Positions 1 to 9,090 of a stretch of DNA of 64,000 bases are shown piece by piece. Under the pieces are notes generated by a model. It had not been told where the DNA came from and searched no databases. It saw only the letters and a program-made list of their open reading frames with translations. Positions within the stretch are counted from its first letter, which is position 1; every line of letters begins with the position of its first letter. The stretch comes from Opitutaceae bacterium (GTDB taxonomy: Bacteria; Verrucomicrobiota; Verrucomicrobiia; Opitutales; Opitutaceae), in NCBI GenBank assembly GCA_016715765.1, contig JADJZJ010000003.1:100727-164726 (forward strand), read 5' to 3'. A program made the translations under genes and the position numbers.

Positions 1-1
1 C

Positions 2-433
2 GCAAACCTCATCAGCATCCACATCGAGCCGGCTTACGACCATGCCGCCACGCTCGCCCGTATTCGCAGCCTCGGTTGCCAGTGCGGCATCGTGCTCAAT
101 CCCGGCACCCCGGCCGGCGCCGTCGAACACCTGCTCGACCAGGTGGACCTTGTCCTCGTCATGACCGTGCAACCCGGTTTTGGCGGCCAGTCCTTCCGCG
201 CCGACATGATGCCGAAGCTCGCCCAACTCGCCGCCTGGCGGAAGGAGCGCGGGTACAATTGGCGCCTGGAAGTGGATGGAGGCGTCGATCTCCGCACCGT
301 CCGCGACTGCCACGCCGCCGGAGCCGACACCTTTGTCGCCGGCACTTCATTCTTCAAAGCCACCGACCGCGTCGCGTTCCTGAAAGAGATCGAGGGACTG
401 CCGGGCCTGGAGGCCCGGAACGCTGAACGCTGA
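2..433 (+). CDS. rpe: Ribulose-phosphate 3-epimerase, C-terminal part (5' end outside window)
   Basis: The enzyme interconverts ribulose-5-phosphate and xylulose-5-phosphate in the pentose phosphate pathway. The visible 143 codons open at the window edge and carry the late TIM-barrel signatures of the family: MTVQPGFGGQSF (phosphate and active-site loop), EVDGGVD, and AGADTFVAGTSFF. The reading frame starts before base 1, so the start codon is not visible. The last residues (NAER, then TGA) are encoded by a GTTCAGCGTT-type repeat, and the convergent gene ending at 889 has the same tail. The native C-terminus may therefore have been replaced when the repeat arrived. The identification rests on the motifs and is secure. 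Confidence 0.93.
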   Translation, partial: ANLISIHIEPAYDHAATLARIRSLGCQCGIVLNPGTPAGAVEHLLDQVDLVLVMTVQPGFGGQSFRADMMPKLAQLAAWRKERGYNWRLEVDGGVDLRTVRDCHAAGADTFVAGTSFFKATDRVAFLKEIEGLPGLEARNAER

Positions 434-902
434 ACTTTTAACGCTGAACGCTTAAGGTCGGGCAGCCAAGCAGGGCAGGTCTTTGACCTGCCTCCGGGTA
501 CGCGAAACAATAGATGAGGCACAAACCCGCAGGTCAGAGACCTGCGCTACTTTCATCCCCGCCATTCGGGACTCATGACCGCCAGCGCCAAAGGCGCGAC
601 GCCATCACAGCCTGGGGCAGCGCCCCAGGAATTGATCGAACCATCGGCGAGGGCTGAAGGCCCGATCCATGGTCCGGGCTTTCAGCCCTCGGAATCTCGG
701 AGGCGGACTAATTTCCTGGGGCGATGCCCCAGGCTGCTATCGAACGCGCCCGTGGCGCTGAATCCAGAGGTCAGCGCTGTAGCTACGAGCGTGAGCGAGT
801 GGAGAACAGGCCGCGAATGCCAAACTCCACTCGCTCACGCTCGTAGCCACCCCGCCTATTCCGACCTTAAGCGTTCAGCGTTAAAAGTTCAGCGTTCAGC
901 GT
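419..902. repeat. Large inverted repeat with nested palindromes between two convergent genes
   Basis: A block of about 40 bp at 419-456 is repeated in reverse complement at 861-902 (tandem GTTCAGCGTT units). Each arm covers the stop codon of its neighbouring gene. Nested inside are a GGCAGGTC/GACCTGCC palindrome (473-492) facing CTAC-ended copies (528-552), a palindrome-rich block at 580-765 built around CCTGGGG...CCCCAGG, and an inverted pair of the GAGCGTGAGCGAGTGGA element (779-803 and 826-850). No credible gene lies in the 455-bp gap. Confidence 0.85.
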
Positions 903-2526
903 TCGCCCGCGCCGCCGCGGCGCGCGCGATCTCTTCCGCCCGCCGGTACTGCGCGCGGAACGTCGCTCCGAGGGCGTTCGCCAGGCGGATTTCCTCGACC
1001 TTGTTCTTCGCGTTGAGCGCCTGCTTGATGCTGCCGGTCACCTTGTCGTAACTCACGGCCTCCATGTCGCCCAGCACGGCCAGCGCCTCGGGCGGTGAGC
1101 CCGCCGCTGCAATCGCGCGCCAGGCCCGCACCAATTCCGGATGCGTATCCAGGGCCATGACCCGGATGATGAAGGCCATCTGGCGGAAAACCCCGCCGGT
1201 CCAGGCCGGCCGATAGACCAATTGCGCCGAAACCTCGAAGGGCTCGGCATCCGGGTCGGACCGCAGGTCGCTCCATTCCTGGTGCGCGTAAAAATCCCGC
1301 CGGATCGGCAGACGGCGAAGCGAAAACTGCGCGGGACCGCCGGGCGCGCCGACTTTGAAGTTCCACAGTTTCTGCCCCTCCATTGACAGGGTGTATTCAA
1401 TGAAGTCCTCCGCGACTTCCCGGTTCGGTGCGCCGCGCAGGAGGGCGATCGGGTCGACCGAGCTCACCGTGCCCCCGCGGGGCGTCACGAACTCCAAACG
1501 CGCCGAATCATCGCGCCGGCGCACGGCCTCGGCCTGGTAGCGGCCGTAGAAATCAATGCAGATGCCCACGGCGGAATTGCCCTGCGACACGTCGATCGGC
1601 GGCTTCTGGGACGAGTCCGTGAAATAGCGCGAATTCGCGCCGATCTGCTGGAGGATCTGCAGGCCCCGCACCCAGCCCTCGCGCACGGCCCGGGACTCGA
1701 TTTCAGCCGCGGGCCGGCCGGGTTCGGCCGCCTGCAGCGCCGTGAGCCGGTCCTGCATCTGCTGCTGGATGAGATTCTCAAAGGCCTTCGCAATGGAACT
1801 GCTCTTCGTCGGATCCGCGAGGGCGATCTCGCCCAGGTACCTGGGGTCGGTGAGATCCTGCCACTGGGTGGGTGATTGCGTGATGCCGAGCCGCTTGAGG
1901 GCATCGCGGTTGTAGAGGACGCCGTAGCTGCTGAGGACGTTGCCGATCCACCGGCCCTGCTTGTCCCAGAACGGCTCGCCGGCGTAGCTGGAGGGAATCA
2001 CGTCGTCCCGGAACCATTCGGGCTTCGTCTGCAAAATGCGCGACGGCACCAATCGGCCGGCCTGCGCCTGGCGGATGAAATCGTAGCTGCCGCCGCCGAA
2101 GAACACGTCGATGCCGCAGCTCACCTCCGAGGCGAGGAACACGCGGCGCGCCTCCTGCGCCGCCGCCGGGGCGTCGGCGGCCAGCCGGGCATTGGCAAAC
2201 GCCGCCAGCACTTCGGTGCTCCAGGGCTTGCCGAGCTCGCGCATCCAGTGGTTCTGGAAGGAGGCGACGTACTCCGACTCGAGGAAACGGGCGATCTCGC
2301 TGGTGCCGCCGATGACGCGCCAGTCAATGAACACGTTCCGGCCGGTGCGCTGCTTGTACCACTGGCGGAAGCCCAGGCCGTATTCGTGCCGGATGGCCTC
2401 GTTGTGCGGGGTGATGATCACCAGGGTCACGTCGGCCTTTTCGTTGGCGGTCCGCTTGGGCCGCAACACGAACGGCAGGGCGACGATGCCGACCAGGGCC
2501 AGGATGATGACCGCCTGCTTGATCAT
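889..2526 (-). CDS. ABC transporter extracellular solute-binding protein (family 1, iron/polyamine type)
   Basis: A 545-residue periplasmic binding protein. The start at 2526 is chosen because MIKQAVIILALVGIVALPF is a clear N-terminal membrane anchor or signal segment, 8 bp after the stop of the upstream ATPase gene. The longer open frame upstream only shadows that gene. The body has the family-1 pattern, including VTLVIITPHNE near the mature N-terminus (oxidised-iron or phosphonate-type binders) and YTLSMEGQKLW in the C-terminal lobe. It forms an operon with the ATPase, but no permease gene follows: the next gene is the convergent rpe. Its last residues are repeat-encoded. The substrate cannot be read from the sequence; iron is a guess from family resemblance. 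Confidence 0.8.
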   Translation of the reverse strand: MIKQAVIILALVGIVALPFVLRPKRTANEKADVTLVIITPHNEAIRHEYGLGFRQWYKQRTGRNVFIDWRVIGGTSEIARFLESEYVASFQNHWMRELGKPWSTEVLAAFANARLAADAPAAAQEARRVFLASEVSCGIDVFFGGGSYDFIRQAQAGRLVPSRILQTKPEWFRDDVIPSSYAGEPFWDKQGRWIGNVLSSYGVLYNRDALKRLGITQSPTQWQDLTDPRYLGEIALADPTKSSSIAKAFENLIQQQMQDRLTALQAAEPGRPAAEIESRAVREGWVRGLQILQQIGANSRYFTDSSQKPPIDVSQGNSAVGICIDFYGRYQAEAVRRRDDSARLEFVTPRGGTVSSVDPIALLRGAPNREVAEDFIEYTLSMEGQKLWNFKVGAPGGPAQFSLRRLPIRRDFYAHQEWSDLRSDPDAEPFEVSAQLVYRPAWTGGVFRQMAFIIRVMALDTHPELVRAWRAIAAAGSPPEALAVLGDMEAVSYDKVTGSIKQALNAKNKVEEIRLANALGATFRAQYRRAEEIARAAAARANAER

Positions 2527-2534
2527 GCCGGGGG

Positions 2535-3608
2535 TCAGTCCACCAGCACGACGACATCCTCGGGCTCGGCGGTGGCATAGAGTTCCCCGCGGGCCGAGCC
2601 GTCCACGAAGCGCGGATTGCGCTCGAAGATCTTCAATTGCGTGCCGTTGCTGGTGATGAATTCGTACTGGGCCACTTCCCCGAGGTAAACCGATTCGCCG
2701 ATCGTGCCCCTGACCGCGTTGCGCGTCTGGTGACTGCGGTGCAGCTCCCAGCATTCGGGGCGGATTGACACCGTGACGGTGGCACCCTCCGCCGGCGGCT
2801 TGGCCGGGTTGCCGAGCACGCCGTCGAACCGGCCCACACCGGTCTCCACGGTCACGTAGTTGTCGACCATGCCCAGCACGCGGCCGGTGATGAAATCCGT
2901 CTCGCCGATGAAGTTGGCCACGGTCCGGTGCGCGGGCCGCTTGTAGACCTCACGCGGCGTGCCCACCTGCAGGATGTGGCCGCTCTCGAGGATCGCCATG
3001 CGGTCCGAGATCGACAGCGCCTCCTTCTGGTCGTGGGTCACATAGACCGTCGTGAGCTTGAACTCCTTGCAGACGCGGCGGATCTCGGTGCGCATCTCCA
3101 GCCGCAGCTTGGCGTCGAGATTGGAAAGCGGTTCGTCGAGCAGCAGGCAGCGGGGGCGGATGACGAGCGCGCGGGCGAGCGCCACGCGCTGCTGCTGGCC
3201 GCCGGAAAGCTGGTTGGGCTTGCGCTCGGCGTACTGGTTCATGTGCACCGATTCGAGCGCCTCGCCCACCCGGCGCTTGATCTCGTCCTTGCTCACTTTC
3301 CGCTCATGCAGGCCGAAGGCCACATTCTCCGCCACGCTCATGTGCGGCCAGAGCGCGTAGCTCTGGAACATCATGCCGGTGTTGCGCTTGTGCGGAGCGA
3401 GGTTGGTCACGTCCTCGTCGCCAAAAAACAGCTTCCCCTCCTCGGGGATGTAAAAACCCGCCATGCTGCGCAGCAGCGTGGTCTTGCCGCAGCCGCTGGG
3501 ACCCAGGAGGAAGAACAGTTCCCCCGGATTGATGGTCAGGTCGAGCCGCTGCAGGGCGGTGACCGCCCCGAACCGCTTGGTGAGTTGTTGAATCCGGATT
3601 GAAATCAT
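2535..3608 (-). CDS. ABC transporter ATP-binding protein (PotA/FbpC class)
   Basis: A 357-residue ATPase that powers solute import from the cytoplasmic face. Visible motifs in order are Walker A GPSGCGKTT (about residue 36), Q-loop MMFQSYALWPH, signature LSGGQQQR, Walker B LLLDEPLSNLD and H-loop YVTHDQ. A TOBE-type C-terminal region of about 110 residues follows, typical of the CUT1/PotA/FbpC class. It is the first gene of a two-gene operon with the binding protein at 889-2526. The start at 3608 is the first ATG and agrees with the family N-terminus (ISIRIQQLTKRFG). A permease partner must lie elsewhere, if there is one. Confidence 0.88.
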   Translation of the reverse strand: MISIRIQQLTKRFGAVTALQRLDLTINPGELFFLLGPSGCGKTTLLRSMAGFYIPEEGKLFFGDEDVTNLAPHKRNTGMMFQSYALWPHMSVAENVAFGLHERKVSKDEIKRRVGEALESVHMNQYAERKPNQLSGGQQQRVALARALVIRPRCLLLDEPLSNLDAKLRLEMRTEIRRVCKEFKLTTVYVTHDQKEALSISDRMAILESGHILQVGTPREVYKRPAHRTVANFIGETDFITGRVLGMVDNYVTVETGVGRFDGVLGNPAKPPAEGATVTVSIRPECWELHRSHQTRNAVRGTIGESVYLGEVAQYEFITSNGTQLKIFERNPRFVDGSARGELYATAEPEDVVVLVD

Positions 3609-3869
3609 GCCGCGCCCAGGAAGAGGCGAGGCAAGTTTTCAGGTGGGGTTAAGTCAAAGGAATTAGGGGCAAGCGTTCGAAGGATCGATGGCAGGGCAGG
3701 TCTTTGACCTGCCCTTGCATGCATCCACGCGGATGAAACGGCCAAGGGCGGGCCGGAGACCCGCCCTGCTCACGGGCAGCCCCTCGGATTACTCCTCCCC
3801 ATTGATTCCGCGTTTTCACCTCTCCCGTATTGCCACTCCCGGCGCCGTTTGTCTGGCTGGGTCCATCCT
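3609..3869. repeat. Divergent intergenic region with a REP-like palindrome pair
   Basis: This spacer separates the leftward ABC operon from rightward hpt and must hold both promoters. It contains GGGCAGGTC/GACCTGCCC at 3694-3713 and a related GGGCGGGCC...GACCCGCCC copy at 3748-3771 in opposite orientation. I could not identify promoter boxes with confidence. Confidence 0.6.
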
Positions 3870-4424
3870 ATGCCCGCTCCCACCCTTCATCCCGACCTGG
3901 AAAGCATCTTGGTCACCGAAGCCCAGATTCTAAATCGTGTGCAGGAACTGGGCCGGCGGCTCAAGGAAATCTACGGGAACGAGGAGTTCACCGTCATCTC
4001 GATCATGAACGGCGCCATCCTCTTCACGGCCGATCTCCTGCGGCAGGTGGACAATGCCATCCGCCTCGATTGCATCCGCACGACGAGCTACGGGAGCACC
4101 ACCGAATCGCATGGCACGCCCAAGGTCATCCACGGCCTGACGTTAGACGTGACCGGCCGCCATGTCCTGATCGTCGATGACATCCTCGACACCGGGAAAA
4201 CCCTTTCCCTCATCGCCGGTATGGTCCGCGGCATGAAGCCCGCCAGCGTCCGCGTCTGCGTGCTGCTCGACAAGAAGGGCCGCCGCCAGGTCCCCTTTGA
4301 GGCCGACCTCGTCGGCTTCGAGATCCCCGACCGCTTCGTCGTCGGCTACGGCCTCGATTTCGCCGAGCGCTACCGGAACCTCCCGTCCATCGGCGTCCTC
4401 AAGCCCGAGCGACAGAAGGCGTAG
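3870..4424 (+). CDS. hpt: Hypoxanthine phosphoribosyltransferase
   Basis: Purine salvage enzyme that transfers phosphoribose from PRPP to hypoxanthine or guanine in the cytosol. At 184 residues it has normal family length. The PRPP-binding loop VLIVDDILDTGKTL is intact, preceded by the catalytic flexible-loop segment TTSYGSTTESHG and followed by LLDKKGRRQVPFEADLVGFEIPDRFVVGYGLDFAERYRN split across strand motifs typical of HPRT. The ATG at 3870 is preferred over an in-frame TTG at 3849 because it gives the usual short N-terminus before ESILVTEAQI. It stands alone and is divergent from the ABC operon. Confidence 0.93.
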   Translation: MPAPTLHPDLESILVTEAQILNRVQELGRRLKEIYGNEEFTVISIMNGAILFTADLLRQVDNAIRLDCIRTTSYGSTTESHGTPKVIHGLTLDVTGRHVLIVDDILDTGKTLSLIAGMVRGMKPASVRVCVLLDKKGRRQVPFEADLVGFEIPDRFVVGYGLDFAERYRNLPSIGVLKPERQKA

Positions 4425-4720
4425 GCGCCCCGCCGGCGGATGAGCAGCAAGTAGGGCGGGTTTTAACCCGCCCTTTTGACGCTTCACCCGCAGTGTGGCG
4501 CCCGAAGGCAGGTCAGAGACCTGCCCTACCTCAAACCTTCCGGCGCGCTCGATCATGCGGTGATCCAAACTTCTTACAGGAGGACGCAGAGGGAGCAGAG
4601 GGGATGAAGTCTGCTCTCTGCATCCATCTCTGCTTACTCTGCGTCCTCCTGTGAACGGTTTGGATCCTTATGTGCCTTTTGTGGCAATCCTCAGATCCGT
4701 GAAATCCGTGCTATCCGTGG
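4425..4720. repeat. Repeat-filled spacer between hpt and uvrB
   Basis: It holds a REP-like pair with outward heads: GTAG plus GGCGGG...CCCGCC at 4451-4474, which may also act as a hairpin terminator for hpt, and GGCAGGTC...GACCTGCCCTAC at 4508-4530. At about 4570-4665 lies an inverted repeat built from ACAGGAGGACGCAGAG and CTCTGCGTCCTCCTGT. From 4696 the tandem motif CCGTGAAATCCGTGCTATCCGTGG begins (shown here only in outline) and runs into uvrB's stop codon. Close relatives of the last two families occur on the other side of uvrB (6796-7021). Confidence 0.8.
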
Positions 4721-5740
4721 TTAAAATTTCCGGGTTCGCCGGCCGTAGTTTGCATTGCGGCCGTTCTTCGCCGGCTTGCGGTAGTCGCCCGACTTAAGGG
4801 CGTTGATCTGGTCGCGCAGCAGCGCGGCGCGCTCGAACTCGAGCCGGCCGGCGGCTTCCTGCATCTCATCCTCCAACTCGGCGATGACCGCGGCGACGTC
4901 ATCGGCGCTCTCGGCCACCGCCGCCTCCTCCGCCTTTTCACCGGAGCCGTCGTAGACATGCAGGCTGGCCTGCGCGGAGCGCTTCACGCTGCGCGGGGTG
5001 ATGCCGTGCTCGGTGTTGTAGGCCACCTGCTTCTCGCGGCGGTAATTCACGATCTCCATGGTGCGGCGGATGGAGTCGGTGATCCGGTCGGCATAGAAGA
5101 TCACCCGGCCCTTCTCGTGGCGGGCCGCGCGTCCCGAGGTCTGCACCAGGCTGGTCTCGCTGCGGAGGAAGCCTTCCTTGTCGGCGTCGAGGATCGCCAC
5201 GAGCGCGACCTCCGGCAGGTCGAGACCCTCGCGCAGGAGGTTGATGCCGACGAGCACATCGAAGTTGCCCAGGCGGAGATTGCGCAGGATCTCGACGCGT
5301 TCGATGGCGTCGATGTCGCTGTGCAGGTACTCGACGCGGATTTTCGCCTCGCGCAGAAACGTGGTGAGATCCTCGGAGAGCCGCTTGGTGAGCGTGGTCA
5401 CGAGCACGCGCTCGCCGGCCGCGACGGCGCGGTTGATCTCGCCGATGAGGTCCTCGACCTGTCCCTTGATGGGCCGGACTGTGATCTCGGGATCGACCAA
5501 CCCGGTGGGCCGGATGAGCTGCTCGGCCACGACAGCCGAGGCCTTGAGCTCGAATTCCGACGGCGTGGCCGAGACATAGAGCGTCTGGCCGGTGACCTGC
5601 TGGAACTCCGCGAAGCTCTGCGGCCGGTTGTCGAGGGCGGAGGGCAGGCGGAAGCCAAAGTTCACCAGGGTCTGCTTCCGCGCCCGGTCGCCGTTGTACA
5701 TGCCGCCGATCTGCGGCACGGTGGCGTGGCTCTCGTCGAT
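4721..5740 (-). pseudogene. uvrB: Excinuclease ABC subunit B, 3' part after a frameshift
   Basis: This frame carries the second half of UvrB: IDESHATVPQIGGMYNGD (the DEAD-like box, then the conserved segment), helicase motifs including SATPSEFEL and TSGRAARHEKGRVIFYAD, and a C-terminal UVR domain (about EDEMQEAAGRLEFERAALL) that binds UvrA and UvrC. The codons before ATC GAC GAG lie in a different frame from the first half, and one base appears to be missing at about 5741. The stop codon TAA comes from the GGTTAA end of an adjacent repeat. UvrB is needed for nucleotide excision repair, so a real break would cost the cell UV resistance; a sequencing error is equally possible. Confidence 0.85.
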
Positions 5741-6751
5741 CAGAGGAGGAAATCCTTCGGAAAGAAATCGAGCAGGCAGAACGGCCGGTCGCCCGGCTTC
5801 CGTCCCGTGAGGTGGCGCGAGTAGTTCTCGATGCCGTTGCAGAAGCCCATCTCCTGCAGCATCTCGAGGTCGTAGTTGGTCCGCATGCGGATGCGCTGGG
5901 CCTCCAGGAGCTGGCCGTTCTTCTCAAAGTCCGCGACCCGCTGCTCCAGCTCGGCCTTGATCGCCGCGATGGCGGGCTCGAGCTTGCCGCGGGTGGTGAC
6001 GTACTGGTTGGCGGGATAGAGATCGAACTGGTCCAGCTGGCGCAGCACCTTGCCGGTCAGGGGGTCGAATTCGCTGAGCGCATCCACCTCCTCGCCGAAG
6101 AACTCCACGCGCAGGCCCAGCTCCGAGTACGCCGGCATGATGTCCACCACGTCGCCGCGCACGCGAAAGCGGCCGCGCTTCAGCTCGTAGTCGTTCCGCT
6201 CGTAGAGATTGTCCACGAGTTTCTCGAGCAGGACGTTGCGCCCCAGCGGATCATGCTTGCGCAGCGCGATGCGCAGCTCGGTGAAGTCCTCGGGCGAGCC
6301 CAGGCCGTAGATGCAGGACACGCTGGCGACCACGATGACGTCGCGGCGCGAGACCAGCGAACTGGTCGTGGCGATGCGGAGGCGCTCGATCTCCTCGTTG
6401 ATGGACGAGTCCTTCTCGATGAACGTGTCACTCGACGGGATGTAGGCCTCGGGCTGGTAGTAGTCGTAGTAGCTGACGAAGTACTCGACGGCGTTTTCCG
6501 GGAAGAAGTTCTTGAACTCCGAGTAGAGCTGCGCCGCGAGGGTCTTGTTGTGCGAGATGATGAGCGTCGGCCGGTCGCACTGCGCGATCACGTTCGCCAT
6601 GGTGAAGGTCTTGCCCGAGCCGGTGACGCCGAGGAGGGTCTGGTGCCGGTGGCCCGCCTTGATCGAGGCCACCAGCTGCGTGATCGCCTGGGGCTGGTCA
6701 CCGGTCGGCTGGTAGTCGGACTTGAGCGGAGCGGCCAGGAACCGGGAACAT
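5740..6751 (-). pseudogene. uvrB: Excinuclease ABC subunit B, 5' part before a frameshift
   Basis: This is the first half of the DNA damage-recognition helicase UvrB: Walker A GVTGSGKT, the beta-hairpin region SYYDYYQPEAYIPSSDTF, and SVSCIYGLGSPEDF. It ends FFPKDFLL then TGA, exactly where the family continues (V)IDESH. Normal UvrB is about 670 residues; the two halves together give that length. The start is also odd. An ATG at 6751 would give the expected MFRFLAAPLK only if one C of the CCC at 6744-6746 were removed; as written, that ATG is out of frame. The actual frame stays open to 6822, inside a repeat. The gene thus shows two apparent indels. Confidence 0.85.
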
Positions 6752-6795
6752 GCACGGGCCTGTAGCGGCAGCCAACGGAAGCCGGGGGCCGGAGT

Positions 6796-7021
6796 TTTAA
6801 CCACGGATTTCACGGATGGCACGGATCAAAGGCTGGCCACAAGAGGCTCGGGAGGATCAAGACCGTTTAACAGGAGCAAGCAGAGGAAACGGAGGTATGG
6901 AATTCCGATCTCTGCTCCCTCTGTTGCCTCCTGTTAAAGGATTGGATCCTTATGAGCTTCCTGTGCCTTATGTGGCCATTGCCTCGGTCTCCATCCGTGC
7001 TATCCGTGTAATCCGTGGTTA
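6796..7021. repeat. Paired repeats between uvrB and the HAD gene
   Basis: An ACCACGGATTTCACGGAT unit at 6797-6828 faces an inverted ATCCGTGTAATCCGTGGTTAA copy at about 6998-7021 (written here as a motif outline). Between them is an inverted pair of the TTTAACAGGAG...CTCCTGTTAAA family (about 6867-6945). The right-hand GGTTAA supplies the TAA stop of the leftward HAD gene (7019-7021). This mirrors the arrangement at uvrB's own 3' end. Confidence 0.8.
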
Positions 7022-7690
7022 ACTTCCTCCGACGATCTTACGCAGGTCCTCCACGGTGAGTTCGTCCAACTGGTGTACGACCCGGTCCACGTTTTCCTCC
7101 AATGCGCTCAGCGGATGGGTCGTGGCCACGCCGACGACCTTCATGCCGCCGGCGCGGGCGGCCTCGATGCCGGCGTGGGCATCCTCGAACACGATGCATT
7201 CCCCGGGCCGCTTGTTGATCTTCGCCGCCGCCTTGAGGAACACCTCGGGGTGCGGTTTGCCGTGGCTGACATCCTCCGCCGTCACCATGCCGGCGAAATA
7301 ATCCGGCCAGTCCAGCACACCCAGAATGGTCTCGATGTTCTCGCGGTGCGTGGATGAACCGATGCAACAGGGCACCCCGTCCGCCCGCAGGCGTTCGAGG
7401 AACACCTGCACACCGGGCAGGGCCTGGAGTCCGCGCTCAACAATGATTTCGCGATAGAGGGCCTCCTTGCGCAGGGAAAGCCGGTTCACCTCCGTCGCCT
7501 CCGCGGTCCAGCCGAGCAGCTGCGGAATGATCCATTCGTTCTTGCGGCCGAATCCGCGCACGAAGTGGTCGGCCGGCAGCGGCTTCCGCTCCTCGGCGGC
7601 GAGCCGTTCCCAACTCTCCTCATGTTGCGCGGCCGAGTCGATGATCACACCGTCCCAGTCAAACAGGATGCCCGGATTGCTTTTGGTCAT
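7019..7690 (-). CDS. HAD-superfamily phosphatase / beta-phosphoglucomutase-like hydrolase
   Basis: A 223-residue cytosolic phosphatase or phosphomutase of HAD subfamily IA. Motif I is LFDWDGVIIDS with the nucleophile Asp near residue 10, motif II is CIGSSTHR, a conserved Lys lies in DVSHGKPHPEVFLKAA, and motif IV is CIVFEDAHAGIEAA. The helical cap domain is full length. The start ATG at 7690 is preferred because it begins directly before the first HAD strand and sits 2 bp after the stop of the upstream gene, suggesting translational coupling. The stop TAA is donated by a repeat. The substrate is unknown; sugar phosphates are typical. Confidence 0.85.
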   Translation of the reverse strand: MTKSNPGILFDWDGVIIDSAAQHEESWERLAAEERKPLPADHFVRGFGRKNEWIIPQLLGWTAEATEVNRLSLRKEALYREIIVERGLQALPGVQVFLERLRADGVPCCIGSSTHRENIETILGVLDWPDYFAGMVTAEDVSHGKPHPEVFLKAAAKINKRPGECIVFEDAHAGIEAARAGGMKVVGVATTHPLSALEENVDRVVHQLDELTVEDLRKIVGGS

Positions 7691-7692
7691 GT

Positions 7693-9090
7693 TCAAAGCC
7701 CGAAGGCTTTGAGCGTGCCACCCCACATGCCAGCCCAGAATTTTCGGGCGGCGCTGGCGTCACCCGTGGCGGAAATCTGCTGGCACAGGAAAATGCCCTG
7801 GCCGGAAAACAGGTCGTCGAACAGCGGGTTCATGTCGCGGTAATAACCCCAGAACGTCTCGGCCCGCACGGGCAGGTAATCGAGGTTCGGCGTGAAACCG
7901 ATGGTCGAGTCCTGGTTCGTGCGCCGCGCCGAGCCCGCCCCGGTCAGATGTTCGGCCCGGATCCCGCGGTTCCCGGCGATGACGAGGCGGCAGGGGCCGG
8001 CGAATTCAAAGAAACGGAACTGGAGCGTCACCCAGGCCTGCCAGCGGAAAAGCTGCCAGCGCCGGCGGATGACCAGCCGCTCCCCCGCCCCGGCCACGAC
8101 GCCCACGAGAAAACTCGGCCGCAGGATCAGCGCGCTGCCCGCCGGGAGGGTGATGGCGGCCAGCTCGATGTTCGGGTTGGCCTCGTTGGAAAGGGTGACG
8201 CGGCGCGGGGTCTCCGTGCCCAGGTTGCGCATTTCCACGAGTTCAATCAGCCCGCTGGCCAGGCACGTGAAGGGAATGCGCCAGTCCAGCAGGAACCGGG
8301 TCTTCCGCTGCATGCCCTCATCGGCCGTCTGCAGGAAGCGCTCCTTGATCCACAGCCTTCCGCCCGGCGGCAGGGTCAGGTTCAGGGCGACCCGGCTTTC
8401 GGCTATCTCCGGCACCGCCTCCATCCCGGCCGCGAGCCGGACCGGCCGGCCGCGCATGACCAGCGGGGCAAAGCCGTAAAACATCAACAACTTGCCGGCG
8501 GTGGGCCCGAAGAAATACAGCACCAGCGCGGTGATGATCCAGACCTTGGAGCGTTCCCAGGCATCCAGCAGGTAGTGCGCGGCCTTCGACCGCTGCGCCT
8601 CGGCCTCCTTCAACCGGATATCGAGCCGCCCCAGGGCAATGCCCAGCCCGTCCTTCTCCCAGGTGGTGCGGGTCAATTCCGTCTGGCGTTGCTCCAGGGT
8701 GGCCACCGCTTCCGCCCGCATCTCATCCATCCGCTTCAATTGCGCGACATTCGATTCCTGCTGCTCGGGATTGCCGATCACGCGGTCCCAGGTGCTCTCC
8801 AGGGCCTTCAGCCGCTCCCGCACACTGTCGATCTGGCTGATCCGCTCCTTCGTCGCGGCGATCGCGGCCGACGTCTCGTCGAGGCGCTTCTGCACATCAC
8901 CCAGCGCCGCCTGCACTTGCGCGCGCTCTCCGGTCAGCGCCCGCACAAACTCGTTGTGCCGCAGGTCAAAGTCCACGTTGTCCCGCAAAAACAACCAAAG
9001 GCCATACGCCGAAAGGCCTAATATGATGATGCCGAGTGCCACTGCGCCCTTGGCGAGCACCCAGCGAGCAAATTTAAGTAGCACAGCCAT
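7693..9090 (-). CDS. Membrane protein with long coiled coil, unknown function
   Basis: A 465-residue protein that I cannot name. A transmembrane helix (about residues 11-35, AKGAVALGIIILGLSAYGLW) is followed by about 130 residues of predicted coiled coil rich in E, Q, R and A. A second hydrophobic segment (WIITALVLYFFGPTAGKLLMFYG) precedes a C-terminal domain of about 250 residues with beta-rich character. The domain order suggests a periplasmic coiled coil between two membrane spans and a large cytoplasmic or periplasmic domain. The ATG at 9090 is chosen because it starts just before the first helix. It is the first gene of a two-gene operon with the HAD phosphatase, 2 bp apart. Confidence 0.7.
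   Translation of the reverse strand: MAVLLKFARWVLAKGAVALGIIILGLSAYGLWLFLRDNVDFDLRHNEFVRALTGERAQVQAALGDVQKRLDETSAAIAATKERISQIDSVRERLKALESTWDRVIGNPEQQESNVAQLKRMDEMRAEAVATLEQRQTELTRTTWEKDGLGIALGRLDIRLKEAEAQRSKAAHYLLDAWERSKVWIITALVLYFFGPTAGKLLMFYGFAPLVMRGRPVRLAAGMEAVPEIAESRVALNLTLPPGGRLWIKERFLQTADEGMQRKTRFLLDWRIPFTCLASGLIELVEMRNLGTETPRRVTLSNEANPNIELAAITLPAGSALILRPSFLVGVVAGAGERLVIRRRWQLFRWQAWVTLQFRFFEFAGPCRLVIAGNRGIRAEHLTGAGSARRTNQDSTIGFTPNLDYLPVRAETFWGYYRDMNPLFDDLFSGQGIFLCQQISATGDASAARKFWAGMWGGTLKAFGL

Noticed and set aside
5730..5750. Programmed frameshift in uvrB like the one in prfB
   Set aside because: The needed shift is -1 (or +2), while the CTC TGA context resembles only the +1 site of prfB, and no slippery heptamer or internal Shine-Dalgarno was found. 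UvrB is not known to use recoding.
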